Shown: positions 52,417 to 63,969 of the stretch, in pieces
Position numbering within the stretch: position 1 is the first letter of the stretch
Layout of the letters: each line of letters starts with the position of its first letter
The notes under the pieces: model-generated
Databases searched by the model: none
The model's input: the letters and a program-made list of their open reading frames with translations, nothing else
What the model was told of the DNA's origin: nothing
Assembly (NCBI GenBank): GCA_033782935.1
Contig: JAWQEG010000521.1
Location: 53,501 to 117,500 of the forward strand
DNA length: 64,000 nt
DNA from: Petrolisthes cinctipes
Taxonomy: Eukaryota; Arthropoda; Malacostraca; Decapoda; Porcellanidae
Reading direction: 5' to 3'
Program-made: the position numbers and the translations under genes

Positions 52417-53598
52417 TACATATTATATAGATCATCAGACTATTCACACCAGTATATTTTCTGTTCTGGCTGTTTTGTAAGGAGGTTAATTCCTATTACA
52501 ATAACTATTACTATTACTGTGGTACGATATAATATTTATAGTACTAATATTAAATGCTCGCTTTATAGCGTCAATGGACGAGGCTGAAAACAGTTATGAA
52601 ATCATGTAGGTCTTTATTAACCAAACAATATCCCAATTCGTTATTAACAATAGGTGTTTCCACGCCTTTGGAATACCGTCAGAAATCATAGTCATATCTA
52701 TTGGCATTAGAGGTCTGTATGATAGCTTGGATTACTATTTATTTATTTTATTTTATAATAGTCCATACATGACTATGAAGCATAAACCCTTTAAAATTCT
52801 CCCTAGAGTCATTGTTGGATTGAATAAGGTAAACCAATACCCAGACATAAGCCAAGCCATTAAACTGACCTCTGGAATAATGCCAGAAGTTGTGGGTACC
52901 AGCTAATAAAATTGTGGGTTTGGAAAGGAGGGTGAATGAATGTAAGTGTGACCTATTTCTCAAGGTATTCTGTCCCTTTCTGTTTATTTAATTTTTTATC
53001 CATGGCCTTGGACACATTGAAAAGAGGAAAGTGGTTAACGGTGAGGATGGCAATAATATATGCAGGAATTTCCTGTTTATCACCTTTTCTTTCTCTGCCA
53101 CGTGCCTTTTTATTTCGCTCTATATACTTTTAATACTTTCACATAATATGATATCTACTTCTACTTTCTCAGTCTCGTGATCAGTGTGCCTGTTTTTTCA
53201 TACCCTTCTATAGTACCAGCTGTCTTTGTCTGCCCTGTTAGTGATCAGTGTAGGCTACCTGGTTTTCCATATATCTGTGTAGTACCAGCTGTCTTTGTCT
53301 GGCTGTGTGTCTGCCCTGTTAGTGGAAGCAGCGTGACTCGAGACGTGTGGTGGTGGTGGTGGGCAGTGAAAGTGTCTGGCAACATTAAATATCAAGTGTT
53401 GAGCAAGTCTTGTTTCAACCCACTCCACCTCCCTCACCAAGCAGTCTTGTCTGCACATTCCAGAAAAGCGTTTTTGTACTTAAAGCTATTAATGTCTCTT
53501 AACTATCGCTAGTTCCTGACCATTTTCTTCTTCACATCGAAACATTTCATCATTTTCATGAGAGAGATTTATATGAAGTTTGAATGACCGCGACTGTA

Positions 53599-53740
53599 CA
53601 GTTATGGAAACACACATTACAAACGGGGCCCCTTATCAAGCATAGAATAGGGCGCGTCTCTACACACCACGTCATATCCTACCCAGTGTTCAATGAAGGA
53701 CCATTTCAGATGTGTTGGTTTCATATGTCCACTATTTTTC
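53599..53740. mobile_element. Mariner-type MITE, family G, copy 2 (right end truncated)
   Basis: CAGTTATGGAAACACACATT, ACAAACGGGGCCCCTTATCA and TTGGTTTCATATGTCCAC; the final CAACTGTA is missing. Confidence 0.75.
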
Positions 53741-54021
53741 ACCCACTCATAGCGGCTTTTAAACTGATGGCATTGTGGATTTCAGAACTGGTTTATTCGC
53801 AGTGTGCACATGTGTTATAATAATTATGATGATTTAGTCCTTTCACTATGATAGATAAAAATAACTATAGAGTGAGACCACAATTACTAGCCTATAAAGC
53901 GAAAGGTCCAGTGTTTGTATACTAACGTTTTCCCTTCAAACCCTTGCATGACAAAACATACCCACTTTTTTCTTTAGTCGTGGAGTTTTAGCAAATTATG
54001 TTATGTCACAAAGGCTAGTAG

Positions 54022-54132
54022 AATTAAACTTTATCTTCGACGAAAACAATCTTAGTTCCCATTATTTTGCAATGCGAATATAGCGACGAAGAGAAGTTTT
54101 TGTCGAAGATAATGTTTAATACTACCAGCCTA
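54022..54132. repeat. Fold-back repeat, family P (copy 2)
   Basis: ATTAAACTTTATCTTCGACG and CGTCGAAGATAATGTTTAAT-type arms (right: TTTGTCGAAGATAATGTTTA) around a loop CATTATTTTGCAATG, which is shared with the copy at 1-112. Confidence 0.75.
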
Positions 54133-54270
54133 AGAGTGTTCCATATCTGTTGGCCACATCTGTATCGTCTAGTTCTAAAAACCAGGTTACATTTAAAGGT
54201 TACCGAGTATAATGATAATCTGTTTATTGAACCTGGATGTACTAGTAGTTAAAGGTGTAGGTTATTAAGA

Positions 54271-54400
54271 GGGTAGTATACTTTTGGTACATTTGAGTGC
54301 CTTTACTACTCCAAGAAACAGGATCGTGTGAACAAAATGAATGGTGATATGTTGCTTAGAAGAGTTTGGATGAATTAGTTGCTTCAGATTTATTACCATC
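54271..54400. repeat. Fold-back family B, degraded
   Basis: GGGTAGTATACTTTTGGTAC, GAGTGCCTTTACTACTCCAA, GTTTGGATGAATTAGTTGCT. Confidence 0.7.
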
Positions 54401-54881
54401 ATCCCATTATACGTTACCATAAGTCTAATTTAGTTGTTATGAAGGTCATCTCGTAACACTTGGTTGTCCTTAGTGTTGCCAATCATTCACATCTAGTAAA
54501 AACAAAAACAAATTGATGAAAACGCAATATTTTTTGTTTTAAGTTCTTTATTTACCTTTAGTACAAGCACCAACACTGGGGAACGATGCCGCTAAAACCC
54601 ACAACGTTATCAGATGCATGATGGAAAATTAATAAGTGTAAATACAGGAAAACAACAATTGCAGTAGTATTATGAACGGGAACAAAGACAACAATTATAT
54701 ATAAAAAACAGTGAGATTATAATTATATAGTCACCGCTGTTACAGTAAAAATCACAAAATAGAAAATGTTGTGAAGATGAGTTTTCTCTGAATAACTCGA
54801 GGAGTGACTTTAAAAGATATATATATTCTTTTGAGGTGTATATTAGAGTTTTCTCTGAATTACTGGAGGAGTGACTAATTT

Positions 54882-54901
54882 TTTTTTTTTTTTTTTTTTT
54901 A
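54882..54901. repeat. Poly(T) tract
   Basis: About 20 T between two copies of TTTTCTCTGAAT(A/T)ACT-type direct repeats (54780 and 54850). Confidence 0.85.
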
Positions 54902-55037
54902 GGTGTATTTTACCAAACTTCTCGTTGTGTGTCGTCATTTGTGCTGTGTAAACGACGATAAGCTGTATTGAAATAAACATGTTATTAACGTAATGCAGGT
55001 CCAAAGGGTACAGCAGCGGCTACATTTTTTTTAATTA

Positions 55038-55193
55038 AGGGGTAATACACTTTTGGTACATTCTTAATTCCTCCAATGTGACCAGGAAACACGACCAACC
55101 AGGATTAACAAAAATAATAATATTGCATGTTACTTGGAATAGTTTGGAGGAATCAGTTGCTCCAGATGTACCAACACTGTATTTCCCTCTTAA
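55038..55193. repeat. Fold-back family B, plus orientation
   Basis: AAGGGGTAATACACTTTTGG through GGAATAGTTTGGAGGAATCA to CCAACACTGTATTTCCCTCTT. Confidence 0.85.
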
Positions 55194-55262
55194 ATAATTG
55201 AACCAACCATCTTGAAGCTTACTTACTGTTATCCCTGACCTCTCCCAGTTCTCGGTCTTGTA

Positions 55263-55447
55263 CAGTTACGGACATATGAAACAGACACACCTAAAATGGG
55301 GCCCCTCAATGTGTATATAATGAGACGTTGTGTGTATAGGACCAAGGCTAACTGGAGCCTTGATAGGACACCACGCCTCCTATAATTATATATTATGCTT
55401 AATAAGGGACTTGTTTGAAGTGTTTCTGCTCCATGTGTCCACAACTG
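55263..55447. mobile_element. Mariner-type MITE, family G, copy 3
   Basis: CAGTTACGGACATATGAAAC + AGACACACC and GTGTTTCTGCTCCATGTGTC + CACAACTG, flanked by TA. Confidence 0.82.
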
Positions 55448-55543
55448 TACATCAACAAACAATGTGTAAAGGGATACTTTTCATGTGCTTTGTATCTCTG
55501 CATCAAATTAACATCTTATCAGGGCTTCTAATGTATTGTTAAG

Positions 55544-55682
55544 TGAATAGTATACTTTTGATACATTAATATGCCTCCAGAGTATGCCAGGATATTGGAG
55601 AAGATTAATAAAACTAATGGTGGCCTGTTGCTTGGAAATAGTTTGGAGGAATCCAGTTTTACCAACACTGTACTTGCCCCAT
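55544..55682. repeat. Fold-back family B, plus orientation
   Basis: AGTATACTTTTGATACATTA, GCCTCCAGAGTATGCCAGGA, GGTGGCCTGTTGCTTGGAAA. Confidence 0.8.
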
Positions 55683-55821
55683 AAAGCAATATTTGAAAGA
55701 GACCAAATTAAGATGTACTCTACTTGTATTGAATTAGCAATTTGTTGCCTGTTTATAAGTTATATACTGTGTATAACTTGTACAAACAGTACCTCATTAC
55801 ATTGACCAAAGGTGGCGTGGA

Positions 55822-55877
55822 ACTGTGTGTGTGTGTGTGTGTGCGTGTGTGTGTGTAAGATGCTCTATTGGCCAGGA

Positions 55878-55920
<43 letters not shown>

Positions 55921-56095
55921 AGATGCTCTATTGGCCAGGAGTGTGTGTGTGTGTGTGTGTATGTGTGCGCGTGTGTGTGTAAGATGCTCTATTGGCTAGG
56001 AGTGAGTATGTGTGTGTGTATGTGTGCGCGTGTGTGTGTAAGATGCTCTATTGGCCAGGAGAGTGTATGTGTGTGTGTGTGTGTGTGTGTGTAGG
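55822..56095. repeat. 60-bp minisatellite with GT/GC-rich core
   Basis: Four units of (GT)nGCGCG(TG)n followed by TAAGATGCTCTATTGGCCAG + GA. Alternating purine-pyrimidine GTGTGCGCGCGCGTGTG at 55898-55917 is a Z-DNA-prone stretch. The Cys-Val-rich frame here is a repeat translation. Confidence 0.92.
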
Positions 56096-56339
56096 ACCCA
56101 ACCGGCCTGCGGGGTTTACAGTCAGGTACTAAAATTACATCACAGCTTCCAGTGAACAGTCTTCAGCATGCAATAGATATCAAACATTAACCCTAAAGGC
56201 AGTAGTTTCTGATGCCTGAATATGTACCAAAATAGTAGTGGACGCCCGTTTCATTTTCGTATATACAGAATAGATGTATAGATTTAACATAGCCGTAATG
56301 AAATCCAGATATATGTATAGAGAGAGAACGAACTTATCA

Positions 56340-57300
56340 CCAAGACTGTAGTTGGGCCGCTCACCTGGTCCCCGCTTCCAGTTCCAGCCAGCCAGCCACT
56401 CCTACAGGCAGGCAGTGAGTCCAGAGCCTTGGTGTGTGGTGGGTGGGTGTCGTCCTGCTCTGTGTTGTGTAGTGTTCGTGTGTGTGTTGCAGTATCACCC
56501 AGCCCTCCATGGATTTTTTGATGTGTTGCGTTGTTAATTCTCGGTTGGTGGTAATTTCATGAGAGGAGCGGTCCATACATACCCCCGAGAGTAATGAAAC
56601 TGTACCAAGTGTGGTGTGTTTGCCCCCCTCCCTCGCCCTCCTCCACCCCACCCCCTTCTTGGTCCTTAACTCATGGGCCGTGTACTATTTTTTTTCCCCT
56701 GGGACATGCATAATCGTCTGGCGTTAGTCCAAGTATGCTGATTGGTACGGCATGCAAGGGTGTTTCTTTGTGAAGTATTGAACTGGAATAGTGAATGTAT
56801 TACTTTCACATGGTCAAGAGTGTAATCCTTGAAAATGAAAAATCGTCTCCAGTTAGAAAAGTGCAAATGTCATCCCTCGTTAAAGGGTTAAAAAGTTATT
56901 TGGTTTTCGTGTTTGGTGTTCAGGAAGCGAATTTGTATGTGTATAATTTGGTTTATACAGATCCATGTGGTTGATTATCTCATTAAAAGGTGGGAGTTAT
57001 ATTCTGATAATGCGGTGTAACTGAAATGGAAATATTCAGAGAATAACAAAGAGTGCCATACTATTCTCCCAGTGGATTATTGTGGATCGAACGTGTCACA
57101 TAATATCAGTGTTATTTATATATATTGTTTTACCGTTTGTAGCTCTACAGTATTATATAAGATGAGGTGATGTGTGTTTGTGTTTTATCCCGTGTATCGG
57201 GTACAATATAAGAGTGAATAAGATGATTATCATCACTGTTTTATCATTTTGAACAGGTTTCAAAATATGATTAGAAATGTTATTGTAACAGAAGAGGTGT
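56340..57300 (+). promoter_or_regulatory. Probable promoter / 5' UTR region of the 57.4-kb gene
   Basis: GC content rises at 56340-56680 (CCAGCCAGCCAGCCACTCC, GGCAGGCAGTGAG) after 30 kb of AT-rich repeats. No open frame or repeat family explains it. No TATA box is evident. It is assigned by position only. Confidence 0.35.
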
Positions 57301-57307
57301 TGTGTCC

Positions 57308-57412
57308 ATGCCAAACCAACTAAGGAGTTTTATATTGGCAAAGTTTCCGGAGTGTCGTGGTAAACACTTTATTCATCGTAACTGTATATACATGTTCAGG
57401 CCTCATGCCTAG
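57308..57412 (+). other. Upstream ORF overlapping the start of the large exon
   Basis: ATG at 57308 opens a 34-codon frame (MPNQLRSFILAKFPECRGKH and on) that stops at TAG 57410-57412. It overlaps the main ATG at 57405 in another frame. If the transcript starts upstream of 57308, this would lower initiation at 57405. It does not apply if the CAG at 57397-57399 is used as an acceptor. Confidence 0.45.
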
Positions 57413-59006
57413 TAAAAGATTCTTCTCTCGGGCTGTACACTCGAGTGGCTCAGTGAAACCCAACCCTTCCCCCTCCTCCCCCACTAACCTCCCTCCACCA
57501 CCCCACTACCCCCCACCACCCCACAACAAGAACGGTGGTGGTGGTGGGTGGTGGGCGGTCCCTCCTTGGTTCCATAGAGGTAAAGGCCTCAGTCGACACA
57601 GCTCTGGGCCCATACCACAGTCCTCAGGGCCCTCATCCTTCCCTGGTGCTGCCCATGGAGGACCCTTAGTGATGGGTACCCTCCCTGGTACACTCCCTGG
57701 TGGTACCGTACTCACTGCTACACATCCTGCTGCCCTTCCTGGCTCCTTTACCAGTACCTTACCTGGACGAAGCAGTCACCATCCCTACTACCACAGTCCA
57801 CCCCATCATCATCACCACCACCACTACAATCCTCCCCATCACCACCACGGCATTCACCACAACAGCAACCACAATCTTCAGCACAACAACCACCACAATT
57901 TACAACTCAACAACCACCACAATCTGCAACTCAACCCAAAGCATCCACAACACAAGGCGGATTTCAGACAGAGTGCGAAGGCTGAGGTGAAGGGTCACAG
58001 TCATCAGCATCATCATCAACAACAACAACAACAACAACAACATCATCATCATCAGAAGCTTGCTCACATACTTCAGTCATCCCACAACAACCCTCCACAT
58101 CAAAAGTCAGCAGCAGCAGCAGCAGCAGCAGCTCAGGATCAGTACGAGGGGTCGACCAACAGGCCAGCAGTGTCCGTGTTGGGGTCAAACGCTTCCCCTG
58201 ACCTCGCTAACGGAACAACACACTACCACCCTGGTCCAGCCTCCCTACCATTACCCTCGACACACACACACACCTCCAACTCTGGCACACACTCACTCAT
58301 CTCACTCTCCACGTACTCACTCTCATCCTCACCACAAGACTCCTCACACCACCACCACTCCGCCAGTCCCCCTCACTCCCTCCACCACTCATCGCGAGCG
58401 CCACCACTCTCATCCTCCTCCTCCTCCTCTCACCCCTCTCCACACGGTACATACACTATCACCTCAACACACACACAGTCTAAACACACATCTTCCTCTT
58501 CCTCCTCCTCTTCCACACACCATCCAGCAGCAACACGTCAGTCATCCTCACCTCTCCCTTCATCAACATCCTCCCCTACACACGGAACATCCACGCTAAC
58601 GTCCCCAACTAACTTAATAGGGTCCACACACCTGCCATCCAAACAGAGCATTGCTTCCACACACCTGGCATCCAAGCACAACGCAACCTCTGTACACCAT
58701 TCATCCAAACAAGCGAGTTCTACACATCAACAGAAACACACTACCGCCTCTACCAACTTTGGAGCCAAATATAATTCGTCCGCACATCACTCCTCTTCCA
58801 AATATAACATTGCTGCTTCCACGCACCTCGGATCGAACCCGAGTCTAGCATTTACCGGCGAGGGATATGACAGTGAGCAGCACTCCCAGCTAGTACAGTC
58901 ACCAGAGGAAGAGAGTCGAGATGAATGGGATGGCAAGAGTAAGGAAGTGCATAGTCACCAAGAGGAGGTGGATAAACGGCGACCAAGTGTAGAGTTGAAC
59001 CAACTG
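57405..59006 (+). CDS. Large His/Ser/Gln/Pro-rich 5' coding exon (534 codons, gene continues right)
   Basis: The first ATG in frame is 57405 and the frame stays open for 1.65 kb. Residues: 1-20 basic start MPSKRFFSRAVHSSG; about 20-40 Pro-rich; 41-60 Gly/Trp; 125-190 His- and Asn-rich with NNHHNLQL repeats; a poly-Gln block near 210 and poly-Ala near 245; 300-400 Ser/His-rich; 404-485 imperfect 11-13-residue repeats of the STHLxSKxxxA type; 486-534 acidic, ending KRRPSVELNQL. CTG/GTAAGAG at 59006/59007 is a good donor in phase 0; reading on adds only 16 residues. No known domain is seen, so it looks like a disordered N-terminal region joined to domains outside the window. The gene is not recognised. 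Confidence 0.65.
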
Positions 59007-59580
59007 GTAAGAGAGAAAGAGATGGGGTTAGTTTATCATAAAATGTCATCATATTAAGATAGGATAGGAGGCGATAGAGCAGTGGGCTACTTAGTAACCC
59101 AAGAGTGTTCAATTCTTATCCTTGTAATGAGAGGGGCTGAATCAATGGTGTGTACAACGGCAACTCAGAACTTGAGACACGTTGTGGTCAATAAAGATAT
59201 CTGATACCTACTACACTCAGGGAGGCGGTGGCTTGTATCTATATAGTTATCAACTCGTGGAATCACATGCATACTCTATGTAAAATATATATATATATAT
59301 ATATAATGTCAGCCCAAAAGAATTTGGGCACCAAATTTTTCAGTTGAATTGTATTCATCACACTTAGTCCAATGCAGAGTCAAATTTAGCTTTGGGTGTC
59401 CCACTTCTTTGTCACGATTTCTAAGTGATGTTGAAAATGTTCACTAATTTCATCTTTGGGTATTTCTGAGTTGGATAAGTATAAGTTTCATCTATTGAAA
59501 GTTGGAAGAAAAGACTGATGTTGAGTGACTGTACCCAACTACCCGTATCAGAAAGTTGATGATCGGTCTCAGGTGAAACT
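59007..59580. other. Presumed intron, no feature recognised
   Basis: Follows the donor at 59007. Contains an (AT)n run at 59287-59304 only. Confidence 0.5.
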
Positions 59581-59617
59581 CCACCCTTGTATCTCCCTCC
59601 ATCCCTCCCAGTGCTGC

Positions 59618-59764
59618 TGCTCTCTCTCTCCCTCCCTCCCTCCCTCCTTCCTTCCTTCCTTCCTTCCTTCCTTCCTTCCTTCCTTCCTTCCTTCATAGTG
59701 TCCTTTCATTCCTCCCCACTCCACCCTTGCATCTTACATCTTCCCTCCCTCCATCCCAATGCTG

Positions 59765-59828
<64 letters not shown>
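59618..59828. repeat. CT / CCTT / CT repeat cluster
   Basis: (CCCT)n and (CTTC)13 at 59630-59693, then a near-duplicate spacer (TGTCCTTTCATTCCTCCCC occurs at 59699 and 59831) and about 58 bp of CT at 59770-59828. Confidence 0.9.
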
Positions 59829-59829
<1 letters not shown>

Positions 59830-60249
59830 AGTGTCCTTTCATTCCTCCCCATGCACTGGTCGTGTGATTACAATGCTGGATTCGTATCCAATGGTCGGAT
59901 AGCTTAATGTAATACAGTCATATGTACAGTTGTCCATGTAGAAAGACGATTTAATTGTATAGGGATATCCATCTGGTGTAGTTTCAATAGATACTTGGTA
60001 TGTACTGTACATTACCAATGATTTATTCCTAAAACGATTGGATCAGTGCATTTATGACAAGAGAAAACCCGCTAGGTTGCACAAGCGACTTACCGTAACT
60101 TATTTTTTTTTACACACAATCTTGCCAAGTTCTCGATTGTCAAAGATACGTCCTCCCAATGAAGTATTTGTATGGGATAATGATACCACCAGATATCATA
60201 CAGCAAGTGCGACCTTCCTGGTTAGTCATTATTATGTAGCAGAAAAAGG

Positions 60250-60625
60250 TCTTTCCTCTTCATACCATCCATTGTCTTTCCTTCCTTCTTTCCTCTTCAT
60301 TTCCTTTTTGTCTTCTTTCACCTTTCCAGTCTTCCCTACGTCCCAATCAGAGTCCTTCTCCCCACTCCTCCTCCCCACTCCTCCTCCCTATCTCCGTGTC
60401 TCCTCCCCCACTCCACTACTCTCCCTCTGTTCCCATTTTTTCTCTCCCCCTCCCCTCCCCCCTCCGTCCTCATTTCTCTCCGCCCTCCCTCCGTTCCCTT
60501 GTCCCTCCTCTACTACTACTACCCTACTCCTTCCACCCCCTCTCCGTTTGTCCTTCGCCCTCTCCTTACTTCCCTCCCTCTCAATGTCGCATACCTCAAC
60601 CCACACACTACCTCTCCCTTCCTCC
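60250..60625. repeat. Pyrimidine-rich tract
   Basis: C/T-rich for about 370 bp with imperfect CCTCCCCACTCC units. The long Ser/Pro/Leu frames on this strand are compositional. Confidence 0.75.
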
Positions 60626-60685
60626 ATCTTTACTCAATAGGAATACAGAGGATTTCAAACACCAGCATACATACATACATACATA

Positions 60686-60926
60686 CAGTAAATCCCTACT
60701 ATGGTTGTTTTCCAATGTTGTTATAGAGTATGTGTTATACCTTGTTGTTATAGAGTATGTGTTATACCGTGTTTTCAATGCATCCGTGTACAGTAAACAC
60801 TTATTTATTATCCACCATTGGGTTTATGGCTGTGAACTGAACTGAACTAAGAGGGTTTACTGTACACACAATCATTATAAACAATGCATTACACACTCAT
60901 AACAAGTGGAAAACAAGGCATTACGG
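60686..60926. repeat. Fold-back family D
   Basis: Contains two units of GTTGTTATAGAGTATGTGTTATACC at 60717-60765, then GTGTACAGTAAACACTTATT, the complement GGGTTTACTGTACACACAAT and GTGGAAAACAAGGCATTACG. Confidence 0.8.
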
Positions 60927-61091
60927 TATTTATTGGTCCTTATACGAGGTGCTTATGGGAAGAGGAAAATATATATGCAGGGTTTCAGACAATAAGAATA
61001 TTTTGCTCGTCCCTCTAATGCTGTTTGGGTGGAATTTTCACTCTGAATAATTCTTTGTAATCCATTTTTATTTGTTATTGATGAAAATGCA

Positions 61092-61259
61092 CAGATACCT
61101 TTCTTAAGGAACCCTGTGATATAGTTAGAAAATTGTAGATAAATGAGTCCTTCAAATATTGCCACGAAACACCATCTTTATGGAAAGAGCTTATTTCGTG
61201 GCATGGTCTGATGGAATCAGAAGCCTCCAATTTTCTTACACGATCACAGGGTCCTTAAT
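61092..61259. repeat. Fold-back family F, good copy
   Basis: Ends AAGGAACCCTGTGATATAGT and GATCACAGGGTCCTTAATT; inner arms TCCTTCAAATATTGCCACGA + AACACC and TTATTTCGTGGCATGGTCTG. Confidence 0.85.
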
Positions 61260-61327
61260 TAATAATATGGCCGTAAATACACGTCTGGCGTATACTGTAC
61301 ATTCCAGTGTTTATAAGTTGAAGTTTT

Positions 61328-61493
61328 AGGGGGTAATACACGGGTCTATCGGTATATTAGAGAACATTGATTCCTCCAAAGTATGCCAGGAAACAGGACC
61401 ATATGAACATAAATAATGGTGGTCTGTTGCTTGGAATATTTTAGAGGAATCCTGCAGTTGCTCAGGATTTACCAACAGTGTACTTACTTTCTA
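61328..61493. repeat. Fold-back family B, plus orientation
   Basis: AGGGGGTAATACACGGGTCT through ATTCCTCCAAAGTATGCCAG + GAAACAGGACC to CAGGATTTACCAACAGTGTA. Confidence 0.85.
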
Positions 61494-61636
61494 TCCCCAT
61501 AAGTCCATTGTTGTGTACAATTTTGATGTAATATTTCTTGGTTTGCTTTAAATTTACCGACCGACGAAGCCATGATATTTAATGAGGGAGTTAGTAAAAT
61601 ATCGCTACGTAAAAATAAATTAAGTATAGTATGAGG

Positions 61637-61639
<3 letters not shown>

Positions 61640-61672
<33 letters not shown>

Positions 61673-61763
61673 CCTTGTCCACATTTATGACCTCACTTAC
61701 TTTCTCCTCTCTCCTGTCTGCCTGGCTTTCCTGCGGGCATCCACCAAGCTTCCTCCATCCCCT

Positions 61764-61790
<27 letters not shown>
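61640..61790. repeat. (GA)n and (CT)n pair
   Basis: About 28 bp of GA at 61641-61668 and 28 bp of CT at 61763-61790, 95 bp apart. They are complementary, so this could fold back. Confidence 0.85.
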
Positions 61791-61794
<4 letters not shown>

Positions 61795-62182
61795 GTATGT
61801 GTATGTGTGTTTATGTGTGTGTGGCGCGTTACGTGTGTGTGGCGTGTATGTAGTTCTTTTCGTATAATATAACTTGAAGCAAAAATAAATAACACACACC
61901 TAAGTACTTTCCTACAGCTTGACTAACCTATAAATGTACCGGGGGGAATCTGTGGGAAGGTAATGTTATGGTCCTGTTCATTGGAAGGGCAAAATAAAAC
62001 CCATAGCAGTCATCGTGGAGGGATTTTTTTTTTTTTTTTTGAACCAGTGCACGAGTGACGATTCAACCATTTGGACTGTCATGTTTACTTTGGTTGGATT
62101 TGGTACAGTGAGAACACAATGTAGAAACTAGTTGACCTGCTAAGATTTTATGTGTGAGGGAGGTTGTTCGGTGGTTAATTTA

Positions 62183-62353
62183 AAGGGTTGTAACAGTGTT
62201 GGTAAGTCTGGAGCAACTATCCAAACTATTCCAAGCAACAGGCCACCATTTTTTTTTACTAATCTACATGTAGTTCTGTTCTCAGGCGTATACTATGGAG
62301 GAATCAATGTTCTGTAATGTACCTAAAGTGCTTTTATTTACTATCCCCTTAAG
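62183..62353. repeat. Fold-back family B, inverted
   Basis: AAGGGTTGTAACAGTGTTGG, GTAAGTCTGGAGCAACTATC, ACTATGGAGGAATCAATG, ending ACTATCCCCTTAA. Confidence 0.78.
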
Positions 62354-62561
62354 TAGTGGCTGGGATTCCTGTTTTGAGGTACAGTGACAGATTTACGTCT
62401 TGGCGAAGTCATGATATTGTTTTTATTTATTTATAAATATATATATATATTTTTTTTTTTCTTATAAGTTGGAACGTCTTTAAAACAATGGTGTTCCTAG
62501 ATTTGAAATGGATTGTCTGGCAATATGTCACACACCCAAGTTCACATTCTGATTCAATCCC

Positions 62562-62563
62562 GT

Positions 62564-62637
<74 letters not shown>
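62562..62637. repeat. (CT)n microsatellite
   Basis: About 37 CT units. Confidence 0.97.
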
Positions 62638-62639
<2 letters not shown>

Positions 62640-63047
62640 CCATTCGCTTTCTTAATTTTCTATGCATATTTTTATATTCCGACCTTGAGCATAGGTTTAC
62701 GGAAAAGTCAATCATTACCCCCCTCCCTCCCAAAGAAAAATATTAACTAATATAGAATAAGATAAAGTTAATATTAAAGGGACCGTTGCTACAGCAGGAG
62801 AAATTGTTGTGTTGTTGTGTTGAGTGTAATGAGTGTTGGCAGCTCTGTGATAAACACGTATCGTATACAGTAGTGGTTCCTCAGTATTGTACAGTAGATC
62901 AAAATGTTTCATGATATTTAGTGTATAGTTAATATAGAGAGTCAGTCACGTACTGTACTGAACATTTCAATTGACAATTTATTTCAGCCATTTTTCGTTC
63001 GTAACTTTAAAACCTGAAGTGTGTGAGAAGACAGAATATGCCTTGAG

Positions 63048-63204
63048 GGAGGAAGTTCTTGTTGGTAAATTGGAGGGCTACTGATTCCTCCAAACTATGC
63101 CAGGAAACAGACGTCCCCATTATTACTAATAGCGGATCTGTTTCGTGGCATAATTTGGATGAATCACAAGCCCATCACTTTACCAACAACAGATTCCTCT
63201 CTTA
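63048..63204. repeat. Fold-back family E, good copy
   Basis: TTCTTGTTGGTAAATTGGAGG + GCTACTGATTCCTCCAAACT and CATAATTTGGATGAATCACA + AGCCCATCACTTTACCAACA. It ends in CTTAAGGGGG, which starts the next family B copy. Confidence 0.85.
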
Positions 63205-63335
63205 AGGGGGTAATACACTTTTTGTACATAATAAACACCCGATTCCTCCAAAGCACGCCAGAAAACAGAACCAATAATAAGGGTGTCCTGTTGCCTGGAC
63301 TAGTATGGAGGAATTAGTTGCTCCAGATTTACCAG
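63204..63335. repeat. Fold-back family B, plus orientation
   Basis: TTAAGGGGGTAATACACTTT, GATTCCTCCAAAGCACGCCA, TATGGAGGAATTAGTTGCTC. The right end is lost after CCAGATTTACCA. Confidence 0.8.
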
Positions 63336-63714
63336 GTCAAGATAATAGGATCACTACAGGATAAGTACCTGCTGTAAGAGGTAAATAAATCACACTCACC
63401 TCGAGAGCCACAATCACTATGGTATATTTTTCATTCATCACAATCATCATAAGTGCTAAGTCATGATCATTAAAATTATTATTGGGTCATTATATATATC
63501 AGAGTGCTGAGCAAGACATAAATCAATTCACACTCAAGTTCCTTTCGTTGGATTACATACATACATACATACACACACGAGTCTATTGAGATACTGTAAT
63601 ATAGGTATGTCATTCATATAGCACATAATTATATTTCCCTGGGCAATTTCTGTATTTTGGGAATTTCAACTCGAGTGATGAAAGTGATCTCCGACCTAGA
63701 CTTACCCAATATTT

Positions 63715-63900
63715 TGTGTAGGGGGAGGGAAAGAAGAAGGGGAGGATTAGGTAAGGAAGGAGGTAAAATAGGGAGAATGGGGTAGTTTAAGATTAAAAAT
63801 AGAAAGAAATGAAGGAATGACTAGGGAGAGGGAACGAAAGAAGGGGAGGAAAAGGTGAATAAGGGAGAATGGGTAAGTGAAAAGAGGTGGGTAGGAAGGG
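63715..63900. repeat. Purine-rich tract
   Basis: GGGAGGGAAAGAAGAAGGGG and similar units; A/G-rich for 180 bp. Confidence 0.7.
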
Positions 63901-63967
63901 TCAACACGAAGGAATGTACCATAAGTAATGATAATATTGTTTAAAGATCAGTAGTTCTTTTGAACCG

Positions 63968-63969
<2 letters not shown>

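Noticed and set aside
57357..57404. Extension of the large frame upstream to a GTG at 57357
   Set aside because: There is no ATG in that stretch; the first in-frame ATG is 57405, and GTG starts are not expected in a nuclear gene.
60038..60640. Plus-strand frame of 200 codons
   Set aside because: Mostly the pyrimidine-rich tract (Ser/Pro/Leu by composition); the first 60 codons have no motif.
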